36,216 nt of DNA from positions 1 to 36,216 of the forward strand of contig VGAI01000009.1 in assembly GCA_016870815.1 (NCBI GenBank), given 5' to 3'. A program made the translations under genes and the position numbers. The notes under the pieces were generated by a model. The model made no database searches. It worked only from the letters and a program-made list of their open reading frames with translations, and was not told the DNA's origin. The DNA comes from Actinomycetota bacterium. Lineage in GTDB: Bacteria > Actinomycetota > Actinomycetes > Nanopelagicales > Nanopelagicaceae. Positions 24,693 to 33,057 of this stretch are shown here, one piece after another (the first letter of the stretch is position 1; the number at the start of each line of letters is the position of its first letter).

Positions 24693-26299
24693 TTTCATTT
24701 CGCAAAGTCTCTCTTATCTACCCAAACTCCATGACAACAGTTTTTGATGATGTCACCTTGGAAGTCGGCGAAGGGGAATTTGTTCTCCTTATCGGCGCCA
24801 CCGGAATGGGTAAGTCAAGCGCACTCAAATTGATGAATGGATTAGTGCCACATCACACCGGTGGAATTCTCGGCGGTGATATTCAAGTTGGCGGCATTTC
24901 TACAGCCACGGTCCGACCTGGAGAGCTTGCACATCTCATTGGAATCGTCGGCCAGAATCCAATCAATGGATTCGTGACAGATATCGTGGAAGAAGAAATC
25001 GCCTTTGCGATGGAATCACTTGCGATAGATGAGAGTGTGATGCGAAAGCGTGTCGAAGAAGTGCTCGATCTGCTCGCCTTGACGCCACTTCGAAGGCGCA
25101 CGATTGCCTCCCTCTCTGGCGGTGAACAACAGAGAGTTGCCATAGCAGCTGCGCTCGTCATGAATCCCCGAATACTCCTACTGGATGAGCCAACTAGCGC
25201 ACTCGATCCAGTCGCTGCAGAGGAAGTCCTTGCAATATTGCAGAGAATTGTTCATGACCTTGGCGTAACCGTCGTGATCGCAGAACACCGACTAGAGCGC
25301 GTGATCCACTATGCCGAGCGCATCATCTACATCGCCTCAGATGGCACCGTACAAGTGGGAACTCCGCAAGATGTGATGAGAAATGCCGAAATCGCTCCTC
25401 CGATTGTCGAACTCGCTCGAGCTCTGGGGTGGGAGGAGATACCGCTCTCAGTTCGAGACGCAAGAAGGATTAGTGCCAAAGAAACTAAAGACGTTGGAGT
25501 CGGTGAACCGTCACCTGCAGATATAGCCGTTAAAGCGCGCGAGCAAGTTGTCGAAGTAAAACGGGCATCACTTGGCTATTCCGCGCAAGAAGTCATTAAT
25601 GAGATCACCTGCTCCATTTCTTCAGGAGAGATCGTCGCACTGATGGGTCGCAATGGCTCTGGAAAGTCGACGCTGCTCAAGAGTTTGGCGGGTTTGGTCG
25701 AGGTAATCCGCGGTGAGATCAAAGTGTGCGGGAAAGACCCACGGGGATTGTCGGGTAGCGACTTGATTGAGTTGATTGGCTATATCCCGCAGGAGCCTTC
25801 CGATCTTCTCTACGGCGAATCGGTCGAGGAGGAGTGCGCGCTTGCCGATCACGATAACCAACTTAAAGCGGGGACCACTCTCACCCTCGCCCAGCGCCTG
25901 TTACCAGAGATAAATCCCAAGACTCATCCTCGAGATCTCTCTGAAGGGCAACGTTTGATTCTGGTTTTGGCAATCGTACTTACCACCTCGCCGAAATTGC
26001 TCATTCTCGATGAACCAACTCGAGGGCTCGACTATCAAAGCAAAGAGAGATTGATCTCGATATTGCGAGAGCGAGCAGGGTCGCACTCAAGCGCTGTATT
26101 GCTTGCAACCCATGATGTCGAACTTGTGGCAGAGCTTGCCGAGAGAGTTCTCTTTATTGCCGATGGCGAGTTGGTCAGTGATGGTGATGTCCGAGAGGTA
26201 TTGACCGCATCGTTACCTTTCGCGCCTCAAATCTCCAAGATCTTTGCTCCATCGAAGTGGCTGACCGTCCGAGAGGTTGTCGATGCGCTCGGGAGATGA
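24689..26299 (+). CDS. ecfA: fused ECF transporter ATPase (two ABC domains)
   Basis: Two EcfA ATPase domains in one 536-residue chain. Domain 1: Walker A GATGMGKSS (36-44), signature LSGGE (142-146), Walker B ILLLDEP and H-loop AEH (198-200). Domain 2, from about residue 286: Walker A GRNGSGKST (320-328), Q-loop IPQEP, a non-standard signature LSEGQ (417-421), Walker B LLILDEP and H-loop ATHD. The fusion fixes one copy of each half per transporter. The GTG start overlaps the ecfT stop (GTGA). The open frame extends upstream to 24500 but that part only overlaps ecfT out of frame. Confidence 0.95.
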   Translation: MISFRKVSLIYPNSMTTVFDDVTLEVGEGEFVLLIGATGMGKSSALKLMNGLVPHHTGGILGGDIQVGGISTATVRPGELAHLIGIVGQNPINGFVTDIVEEEIAFAMESLAIDESVMRKRVEEVLDLLALTPLRRRTIASLSGGEQQRVAIAAALVMNPRILLLDEPTSALDPVAAEEVLAILQRIVHDLGVTVVIAEHRLERVIHYAERIIYIASDGTVQVGTPQDVMRNAEIAPPIVELARALGWEEIPLSVRDARRISAKETKDVGVGEPSPADIAVKAREQVVEVKRASLGYSAQEVINEITCSISSGEIVALMGRNGSGKSTLLKSLAGLVEVIRGEIKVCGKDPRGLSGSDLIELIGYIPQEPSDLLYGESVEEECALADHDNQLKAGTTLTLAQRLLPEINPKTHPRDLSEGQRLILVLAIVLTTSPKLLILDEPTRGLDYQSKERLISILRERAGSHSSAVLLATHDVELVAELAERVLFIADGELVSDGDVREVLTASLPFAPQISKIFAPSKWLTVREVVDALGR

Positions 26300-27110
26300 G
26301 AGAACTGAAGGCCACCTACTTCGCTTTCCTGCTCTTACCTGGATACTGATCGCCCTCGCTTCACTTGCATCTTTCTTGGCATTCACCTGGCCGCTTTACA
26401 TACCCGAAAGTCTCCTGGGCTTCTCTTTGACGCAGGAGAATTATTGGATCTTCTTTCTCTTCATTCCAGTTGCGCTCTTGGCTCTCGCGATAGAGATCAA
26501 TCGCGGAGCGATCGATATCAAGGCGATAGCTCTCTTAGCGGTGTTGGCTGCGCTCGCGGCATCGCTGAGACAGATCGGTGCGGGAGCTGTTGGGATAGAA
26601 CCCATGTGGTTCCTTATCATTCTCGCGGCACGAGTCTTTGGTCCATCGTTTGGCTTCGCTCTCGGTGCGATTGCCATGTCACTCTCGGCGATCCTCACAG
26701 GAGGAATCGGACCTTGGCTTCCATTTCAGATCATGGCTGCATCGTGGATAGGGCTCTTAGCTGGCTCTCTTCCTCGTTCACTTCGCGGTCAAGTTGAGAT
26801 TATGGCGCTAATGATTACCTCGCTGATCGCAGGGATGTCTTTTGGTCTTCTCATGGACCTTCAACTCTGGCCCTGGATTGTGGGAGGCGATACCTCTCTT
26901 TCTTTTCAGCAAGGTGCGGGTGTTTCAGAGAACCTGAATCGCTTTCTCACTTTTCATTTGCTTACCGCGATGGCGTGGGACATTCCTCGTTCGATTCTGA
27001 CCGCAATCTTGGTTTGGATTACTGGTCGCCCCGTGATCAATGCACTTCGAAGAACTCAGCGTAAAACTCTTATTCTCAACGAACGCGAGATGGAACGAAA
27101 GGCAGCTTGA
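26283..27110 (+). CDS. ECF transporter substrate-specific (S) component
   Basis: A membrane protein of 275 residues with about six helices, in the place of the S component after EcfT and the fused EcfA. Segments GPSFGFALGAIAMSLSAILTGGIGPWLPFQIMAASWIGLLAG resemble the ECF S family that captures vitamins. Specificity cannot be read from sequence; the upstream B12 riboswitch makes cobalamin, its precursors or cobalt the best candidate. ATG 26283 has GAGAGG 6 bases upstream inside the end of ecfA (17-base overlap). Its last 35 bases overlap the convergent gcvT gene. Confidence 0.85.
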   Translation: MRSGDERTEGHLLRFPALTWILIALASLASFLAFTWPLYIPESLLGFSLTQENYWIFFLFIPVALLALAIEINRGAIDIKAIALLAVLAALAASLRQIGAGAVGIEPMWFLIILAARVFGPSFGFALGAIAMSLSAILTGGIGPWLPFQIMAASWIGLLAGSLPRSLRGQVEIMALMITSLIAGMSFGLLMDLQLWPWIVGGDTSLSFQQGAGVSENLNRFLTFHLLTAMAWDIPRSILTAILVWITGRPVINALRRTQRKTLILNEREMERKAA

Positions 27111-28209
27111 CCACTTCAGCAGTGCTGATTCGTCCCCGAATTTCCACATCTACCTGATCGCCCACTTTGATTGTCGGCTCAAGAAGTGCCAAGGCAATTC
27201 CACTCTTAAGAGTCGGCGAGAAAGTCCCCGATGTAACAAATCCAATGGTCCTGCCATCTTTCACTACAGTCATGCCCTGCCGTGGAATCCCGCGGTCATT
27301 GACCCTCAATGCGAAACTCTTTCGTTTTGCACCTTTCTCCTTGATGGCCAGGAGGGCATCGCGTCCATTGAAGCGAGGCTTCCTCCACCCGACAGCCCAA
27401 TTTGCGCTCGCCTCTACTGGATTTATCTCTAGCGAGAGATCTTGTCCATGTAGCGGATAACCCATCTCGGTCCGCAATGTGTCTCGTGCGCCAAGACCAA
27501 CGACTGCGCCATCAAAGTGGGCAAGATTCTTGACAAATGTATTCCAAAGATTCCACGCACTCTTTTCACCATGGTGTTCGACTGGGATGACGGCTTCAAA
27601 ACCAAACTCTCCGGTGTAGCCCGTGCGACAGAGAATTACCGGAACACCATTCCAATCCACGCGCGCAAAACTCATATATGCAAGGGTCGCAATAGATTCG
27701 TCAAAGCCACTCGCTCGAAGCAGATCTAAAGAGTTGGGTCCTTGTACGGCAATCACCGCGAAATCCAGATGGAGATTTGTCACCGTGATTGAACTCGGTG
27801 CTTGGGACTGAATTCGTTTCACTACTTCACTGGTATTTGCTGCATTGGGAATCAAGAAAAGCTCGGTCGAACTCTTTCGATAGACGATCAAATCGTCAAT
27901 CACTCCCCCAGTTTCATCGAGGAGAAAGTTGTACTGGGCTTGACCATCAGCGATCGATTCAAGGTCATTTGATAAGACGGTATTGAGGAAGTCCACGGCT
28001 CCCGCGCCTGAGACTGAAGCTTTTCCAAGATGCGAGACATCAAAGATTCCCACTCGCTCGCGGACGGCACGGTGCTCAGCCAAAACTCCGCCCTTTTCGC
28101 CTGGATACTCAATAGGCATCATCCAGCCACCGAAATCAGCCATCTTGGCGCCGAGTTCGCGATGGAAGGCATCAAGTGGCGAGAGGCGAGATGGCGAATC
28201 TTGGGTCAC
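27076..28209 (-). CDS. gcvT: aminomethyltransferase (glycine cleavage T protein)
   Basis: GcvT transfers the methylene carbon of lipoyl-bound aminomethyl to tetrahydrofolate, 377 residues. Typical segments are KMADFGGWMMPIEYPG, HRAVRERVGIFDVSHLGK, GGVIDDLIVYR (catalytic aspartate), VQGPNSLDLL, CRTGYTGEFGFE, GLGARDTLRTEMGYPLHGQDL and a C-terminal GFVTSGTFSPTLKSGIALALL. The GTG start is supported by TAGGTT 6 bases upstream. GcvP and GcvH are not here, but lpd (the shared L protein) lies 1.7 kb away. It is divergent from pepA. Confidence 0.95.
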   Translation of the reverse strand: MTQDSPSRLSPLDAFHRELGAKMADFGGWMMPIEYPGEKGGVLAEHRAVRERVGIFDVSHLGKASVSGAGAVDFLNTVLSNDLESIADGQAQYNFLLDETGGVIDDLIVYRKSSTELFLIPNAANTSEVVKRIQSQAPSSITVTNLHLDFAVIAVQGPNSLDLLRASGFDESIATLAYMSFARVDWNGVPVILCRTGYTGEFGFEAVIPVEHHGEKSAWNLWNTFVKNLAHFDGAVVGLGARDTLRTEMGYPLHGQDLSLEINPVEASANWAVGWRKPRFNGRDALLAIKEKGAKRKSFALRVNDRGIPRQGMTVVKDGRTIGFVTSGTFSPTLKSGIALALLEPTIKVGDQVDVEIRGRISTAEVVKLPFVPSRVR

Positions 28210-28215
28210 TCCAAT

Positions 28216-28221
28216 AACCTA
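28216..28221 (-). promoter_or_regulatory. -10 element for leaderless gcvT
   Basis: Minus-strand TAGGTT, 6 bases (ATTGGA), then the GTG start. A leaderless GTG transcript is predicted. Confidence 0.5.
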
Positions 28222-28250
28222 TCCGAATAGTCGGCGGAGGGCTCTGCGGC

Positions 28251-28279
28251 TTGAAGTTTGATTGTCAGGTATTTACCTT
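28251..28279 (+). promoter_or_regulatory. promoter of pepA (-35 and -10)
   Basis: TTGAAG (28251-28256) and TACCTT (28274-28279) are separated by 17 bases, a standard sigma-70-type spacing. Transcription would begin near 28286, leaving a leader of about 23 bases that holds the ribosome binding site AAGGG before the pepA ATG at 28309. Confidence 0.5.
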
Positions 28280-28308
28280 AAGTTGAATCGAATGAAGGGT
28301 TGGCGAGA

Positions 28309-29829
28309 ATGGCTCTGGTACGCGCGACAGATAAGAAGGTTGGCGCAGAGATTCTTGTCGTGGGATTTACGAGAGAGCCTGGTGCAAAATCAAATAAGCC
28401 AAGGTTCACTATCGAGTCCGGGGATATGGCAATCGATAAAGCTGGTCTCCTTGATGCTCTAGCCGACATGGGGGCGACTGGCGCGGCTGACGAAGTAATC
28501 AAACTCCCTGCAAGTGGCTACAAGTTGTTAGTTCTCACTGGACTTGGTGAAACCAATTCGTCGGGAATCTATCCGCACGAAAGCCTTCGTCGAGCAAGTG
28601 GCGCCGCAGCAAGGTCCTTGGAAGGTCAAGTTAATGCCACCTTCTCCCTGCCCTATGACTCAATAGAGGCGCTGGCGGCGATTGCGGAGGGCGCTCTTCT
28701 CGGTGCGTATACCTTCGATGAATTTCGCGGCTCGAGCAAGGTTGAACGAAGGCCCGCCCTCAAGTCAATAGAAATTTTCACAGTAAAGGCAAAGAAGAAG
28801 GAGGTTGCCCAAGTCCTTCGGCGAGCAGAGATCATCGCCGAACAAACTCACCTCACTCGAGACCTCATCAATACTCCGCCAAGTCACCTGACTCCTGACT
28901 CATTCGCTCAGCGACTGAAAAAGATTGCGCTTGCATCTGGCCTCAAAGTTGAGATCCTCAACCATACGCAACTTAAGGCGAAAGGTTATGGCGGCATTAT
29001 TGGAGTGGGTCAAGGTTCTGCTAATCCACCTCGTCTACTTCATATCTCTTATCAACCTAAGGGGCGCGCCAGCAAGAAGTTAAAGCGTTTTGCCTTCGTT
29101 GGAAAGGGAATCACCTTTGATACAGGTGGTCTTGCTCTCAAACCAGCGCAGGGCATGGAGGCGATGAAGTCAGATATGAGTGGTGCTGCCGCAGTGAGCG
29201 CCGCAGTCATTGCCATCGCAAAACTGAAGCTCAATGTCGCCGTAGATGCATGGGCACCATTGGCCGAGAATATGGTGAGCGATAAAGCAACTCGCCCCTC
29301 TGACATCATCAAGATCTACGGTGGCAAGACTGTCGAAGTTCTCAATCCCGATGCAGAAGGTCGATTGATCCTTGCTGATGCGCTGGTTCGCGCAGCTGAG
29401 GTTGGTAAAAAGTTAGGTGGACTTGATGGAATAGTCGACGTCGCAACGTTAACCGGTGCTCAAGTAGTAGCACTTGGAACTCGCACCTCGGCAGTGATGA
29501 CCAATAACGAGAAATTCCGAGAGAGCTTCCTTGATGCAACGCAACGCTCTGGTGAACAATTTTGGCCGATGCCACTTCCTGAAGAGTTAAGACCCTCACT
29601 CGATTCGCCTGTTGCCGACCTTGCGAATATTGGTGATCGAATGGGAGGAATGTTGGTCGCTGGAATCTTCCTCAAGGAATTCGTCTCACCAGAACTTCCA
29701 TGGCTGCACCTGGATATCGCAGGACCCGCCTTTAACGAAGGTAAGGCGCATGGATACACCCCAGTGGGCGGGACAGGAGTTGCAGTTCACTCTCTCGTAG
29801 CCCTCGCTGAGGCGGCCGTGAGCTCCTGA
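28309..29829 (+). CDS. pepA: leucyl aminopeptidase (M17)
   Basis: A cytosolic two-metal aminopeptidase of 506 residues. The M17 signature NTDAEGRLILADAL is present as NPDAEGRLILADAL, and metal/substrate residues are in FVGKGITFDTGGLALKP and MKSDMSGAAAV. The C-terminal half also has the typical WLHLDIAGPAF. The N-terminal domain is shorter in conserved features, as usual. ATG 28309 is chosen over TTG 28300 because an AAGGG ribosome binding site precedes it at a good distance. A full promoter is seen upstream. lpd follows after 60 bases. Confidence 0.94.
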   Translation: MALVRATDKKVGAEILVVGFTREPGAKSNKPRFTIESGDMAIDKAGLLDALADMGATGAADEVIKLPASGYKLLVLTGLGETNSSGIYPHESLRRASGAAARSLEGQVNATFSLPYDSIEALAAIAEGALLGAYTFDEFRGSSKVERRPALKSIEIFTVKAKKKEVAQVLRRAEIIAEQTHLTRDLINTPPSHLTPDSFAQRLKKIALASGLKVEILNHTQLKAKGYGGIIGVGQGSANPPRLLHISYQPKGRASKKLKRFAFVGKGITFDTGGLALKPAQGMEAMKSDMSGAAAVSAAVIAIAKLKLNVAVDAWAPLAENMVSDKATRPSDIIKIYGGKTVEVLNPDAEGRLILADALVRAAEVGKKLGGLDGIVDVATLTGAQVVALGTRTSAVMTNNEKFRESFLDATQRSGEQFWPMPLPEELRPSLDSPVADLANIGDRMGGMLVAGIFLKEFVSPELPWLHLDIAGPAFNEGKAHGYTPVGGTGVAVHSLVALAEAAVSS

Positions 29830-29889
29830 GGCTGGCAGAATTAGGGCGATTGCGTTTCACGATGCTGTTGCAAAAGAGAGTCGGGGTGT

Positions 29890-31260
29890 TTGAAGTTGGA
29901 CTTTGATCTTGTCGTCCTTGGTGGCGGTTCTGGTGGATACGCGGCAGCGCTTCGTGGATCGCAGCTTGGATTGACTGTTGCCCTGATTGAGAAGGACAAA
30001 CTCGGTGGCACATGTCTTCACCGCGGTTGCATCCCAACGAAGGCGCTCCTTCATGCCGGCGAAATCGCCGACAATGCCCGAGAAGCTGAGGCGTTTGGCG
30101 TTAAAGCAGAGTTCAAGTCGATGGATATGCCGGGAGTCAATGCCTATAAGGATGGAGTCATCTCGAAACTCCATAAGGGCCTTCAAGGTCTTGTTAAGTC
30201 ACGAAAAATCACGTATGTAGAGGGCTCTGGTCGCTTGGTTGCACCTAATGCCGTTGAGGTCAATGGAACGCGCTACATCGCCAAAAACATTCTTCTCGCA
30301 ACTGGCTCTTATCCAAAGACTTTGCCTGGACTTGAGATTGATGGCAAACGAATCGTCACCTCCGATCACGCGATGAATCTTGATTACGTCCCGAAGAGCG
30401 TGATCGTCCTTGGTGGCGGAGTTATCGGATGCGAATTCGCGTCGGTCTGGAAATCTTTTGGTGCAGAGGTAATGATCATCGAAGCGCTACCGCGACTGAT
30501 TGCGGTTGAGGATGAGAGCTCGAGCAAACAACTCGAGCGCGCCTTCCGCAAACGTGGCATCGGATTTGAAGTAGGCGTTCGTTTCAAGAGCGCAGCTGTC
30601 GCGAAAGATTCAGTAACTCTGACTCTTGAGAATGGAGCCACCCACACTGCGGAACTTCTTCTTGTTGCTGTGGGACGAGGACCAGTCTCTGCGGGACTTG
30701 GCTATGAAGAACAAGGGATCTCTATGGATCGCGGTTACGTTCTCGTCGATGAGAAATGCCGTACCAACGTCCCTGGGATATGGGCGGTGGGAGATCTCAT
30801 CCCAACTTTGCAACTTGCCCATGTTGGTTTTGCAGAAGGAATCATGGTCGCCGAAGAGATCGCAGGGCTCGCTCCACGAGCAATCAACTATGACGGAATC
30901 CCTCGGGTCACCTACTCAGAACCTGAAGTTGCATCTGTCGGTCTCAATACCTCGACCGCTAAAGAGCGTGGCTACGATGTTGTGGAATTGAATTACGACC
31001 TTGCTGGAAATGGAAAGGCACAGATTCTCAAAACTGCAGGTTCAGTGAAACTTGTTGCTGCTAAGAATGGACCAATTCTTGGGATCCATATGGTGGGATC
31101 AAGAGTTGGCGAACTTCTCGCTGAAGCTCAGTTGATCTTCAATTGGGAAGCTGATGCCAGCGATGTGGCTCAGTTCATTCACGCTCATCCGACGCTCTCA
31201 GAGGCTATGGGTGAAGCACATCTAGCATTGGCCGGTAAGCCACTCCATGCTCACGGGTAA
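29890..31260 (+). CDS. lpdA: dihydrolipoyl dehydrogenase (E3)
   Basis: The flavoprotein E3 reoxidises lipoyl groups of the 2-oxo acid dehydrogenases and glycine cleavage system, 456 residues. FAD site GGGSGGYAAA (11-20); redox disulfide GGTCLHRGCIPTK (C42, C47); NAD site VLGGGVIGCEFASVW; second FAD segment GIWAVGDLIPTLQLAHVGFAEG; C-terminal dimer and active-site HAHPTLSE (H433, E438). The start is a TTG with GGGG a few bases upstream; a second TTG two codons later is possible. The E2 gene follows after 54 bases. Confidence 0.95.
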   Translation: MKLDFDLVVLGGGSGGYAAALRGSQLGLTVALIEKDKLGGTCLHRGCIPTKALLHAGEIADNAREAEAFGVKAEFKSMDMPGVNAYKDGVISKLHKGLQGLVKSRKITYVEGSGRLVAPNAVEVNGTRYIAKNILLATGSYPKTLPGLEIDGKRIVTSDHAMNLDYVPKSVIVLGGGVIGCEFASVWKSFGAEVMIIEALPRLIAVEDESSSKQLERAFRKRGIGFEVGVRFKSAAVAKDSVTLTLENGATHTAELLLVAVGRGPVSAGLGYEEQGISMDRGYVLVDEKCRTNVPGIWAVGDLIPTLQLAHVGFAEGIMVAEEIAGLAPRAINYDGIPRVTYSEPEVASVGLNTSTAKERGYDVVELNYDLAGNGKAQILKTAGSVKLVAAKNGPILGIHMVGSRVGELLAEAQLIFNWEADASDVAQFIHAHPTLSEAMGEAHLALAGKPLHAHG

Positions 31261-31314
31261 CCTTCGGGTGCTCCAGCATGGTCTGACTGTGATGGGTTGG
31301 TAAGGGAGAGCGAT

Positions 31315-33039
31315 ATGTCATTCTCGGTGCGAATGCCAGCACTCGGTGAAAGCGTGACCGAAGGCACGGTGACCCGTTGGTTGAAGAACGAGGGTGATGC
31401 CGTCGCACTTGATGAACCACTCCTCGAAGTTTCGACCGACAAGGTAGATACAGAGATTCCGTCACCAGCAGCAGGCACTCTCACAAAGATCGTCGTTGCG
31501 GTTGACCAGACGGTCGCAGTTGGTGCAGAACTTGCGCTGATCGATTCAGCAAATGCTGCGCCATCAACTCCTGTGGCAGCGCCAACTCCTGTGGCAGCGC
31601 CAACTCCTGTGGCAGCGCCAGCTCAAGTCCAAACGCCCGCACCGGTAGTTTCAACGCCAACACCAACTTCGGCATCATCCGCCGGAGCAACAGTTGTCTC
31701 TATGCCGGCACTTGGTGAATCAGTAACCGAAGGAACTGTGACTCGTTGGTTAAAGGCTGTGGGAGATTCAGTTGCAGTTGATGAACCGCTCTTGGAAGTT
31801 TCTACCGACAAAGTGGATACTGAAATCCCCTCACCCGTTGCCGGAACATTGCTCTCCATTGATGTTGCAGTCGATCAAACAGTCCCAGTTGGAGCACGTC
31901 TTGCTTCGATTGGATCTACTTCAGCGATCTCTGCTCCAGCTCCTACCCCAGCAACTCCAGTAGCTGTACCGGTAGCCACTCCACTAGCCACACCAATAGC
32001 CACACCAATAGCCACACAAACGCCCACAACAATTTCAACGCCAACACCAACACCCTCGCGAGTTGTGGCCCCGGCTCCAGTCGCGCTCGCTCCTGCCACC
32101 AGACTCAGTGATGCTTATGTAACTCCAATAGTTCGAAAGCTTGCAGCAGAACTTGGAGTGGACCTTGCCTCTGTTCGCGGTAGTGGCGTTGGCGGTCGAA
32201 TCAGAAAAGAAGATGTGATGGCAGCAGTACCAGCGCGGACAGCTGTGGCAGCAACTCCTGCGCTTCAAAGCTCATCATCTTCAGCGCCAGCAGCGCAGCT
32301 CTCACCCGTCACTCCTTCGCCACTTCGCGGAACACGTGTGCCAATGTCTCGTCTTCGCAAGGTGATTGCAGCACGTATGGTGGAGTCGCTACACGTTTCA
32401 GCACAATTAACCACTGTTGTCGAAGTAGATGTCACTGCGATTGATCGGCTTCGAAATAGAGCGAAAGCAAGTTTTGAAGGCCGCGAAGGGGTCAAGCTCT
32501 CCTTCCTTCCCTTCTTTGCCATAGCCACTTGCGAAGCTCTCAAACAGCATCCCGTAGTGAATGCATCTGTCGATGGTGAGGAGATCATCTACCACGGTGC
32601 CGAACACCTTGGCATTGCGGTCGATACCGATCGTGGCCTCTTGGTCCCAGTGATTCGTGACGCCGGAGATCTCAATATGGGTGGGATTGCACGAAAGATT
32701 GCAGATGTCGCATCAAGAACCCGCGATAACAAGATCTCCCCTGATGAACTTGGCGGCGGAACCTTCACCATCACAAATACCGGCAGCCGCGGCGCTCTCT
32801 TCGACACACCCATCATCAACCAACCTCAAGTGGCAATCCTCGGCCTTGGTTCAGTAGTAAAGCGACCAATGGTGGTCAAAGGCGCAGATGGCGGCGAAAC
32901 AATCGCAATCCGATCCATGGTTTATCTCGCCCTCTCCTACGATCATCGAATCGTTGACGGCGCTGATGCAGCTAGATTCCTCACAACTCTCAAAGAGCGC
33001 CTCGAGGGCGGACGTTTCGAATCTGATCTGGGTCTATAG
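31315..33039 (+). CDS. sucB: dihydrolipoamide acyltransferase (E2), two lipoyl domains
   Basis: The E2 core of a 2-oxo acid dehydrogenase, 574 residues. Two lipoyl domains, each with the DKVDTE attachment motif (K43 and K166), are joined and followed by Ala/Pro/Thr-rich flexible linkers. The E3/E1-binding domain is at about 268-302 ([34 protein letters not shown] region) and the catalytic domain ends with SYDHRIVDG (H544, D548). In actinobacteria one E2 of this kind (DlaT/SucB) can serve pyruvate and 2-oxoglutarate complexes, so the exact acyl substrate is open. AAGGGAG precedes ATG 31315. Both linkers carry tandem DNA repeats. Confidence 0.93.
   Translation: MSFSVRMPALGESVTEGTVTRWLKNEGDAVALDEPLLEVSTDKVDTEIPSPAAGTLTKIVVAVDQTVAVGAELALIDSANAAPSTPVAAPTPVAAPTPVAAPAQVQTPAPVVSTPTPTSASSAGATVVSMPALGESVTEGTVTRWLKAVGDSVAVDEPLLEVSTDKVDTEIPSPVAGTLLSIDVAVDQTVPVGARLASIGSTSAISAPAPTPATPVAVPVATPLATPIATPIATQTPTTISTPTPTPSRVVAPAPVALAPATRLSDAYVTPIVRKLAAELGVDLASVRGSGVGGRIRKEDVMAAVPARTAVAATPALQSSSSSAPAAQLSPVTPSPLRGTRVPMSRLRKVIAARMVESLHVSAQLTTVVEVDVTAIDRLRNRAKASFEGREGVKLSFLPFFAIATCEALKQHPVVNASVDGEEIIYHGAEHLGIAVDTDRGLLVPVIRDAGDLNMGGIARKIADVASRTRDNKISPDELGGGTFTITNTGSRGALFDTPIINQPQVAILGLGSVVKRPMVVKGADGGETIAIRSMVYLALSYDHRIVDGADAARFLTTLKERLEGGRFESDLGL
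31567..31620 (+). repeat. three perfect 18-bp tandem repeats in the E2 linker
   Basis: The unit ACTCCTGTGGCAGCGCCA occurs three times without mismatch (31567, 31585, 31603) and encodes TPVAAP repeats in the first inter-lipoyl linker. Multiples of three keep the frame, so copy number can vary without damage. Confidence 0.95.
31981..32016 (+). repeat. 12-bp tandem repeats in the second E2 linker
   Basis: Three units of CCAATAGCCACA, the first with one mismatch (CCACTAGCCACA), encode a TPIA-type repeat in the linker before the E3-binding domain. Confidence 0.9.
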
Positions 33040-33057
33040 ATCCTGTAGGAGGCAGTC

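Noticed and set aside
31567-32016. CRISPR-like or mobile repeat
   Set aside because: Repeats are short, contiguous, in frame and code for Ala/Pro/Thr linkers of E2; there are no spacers.
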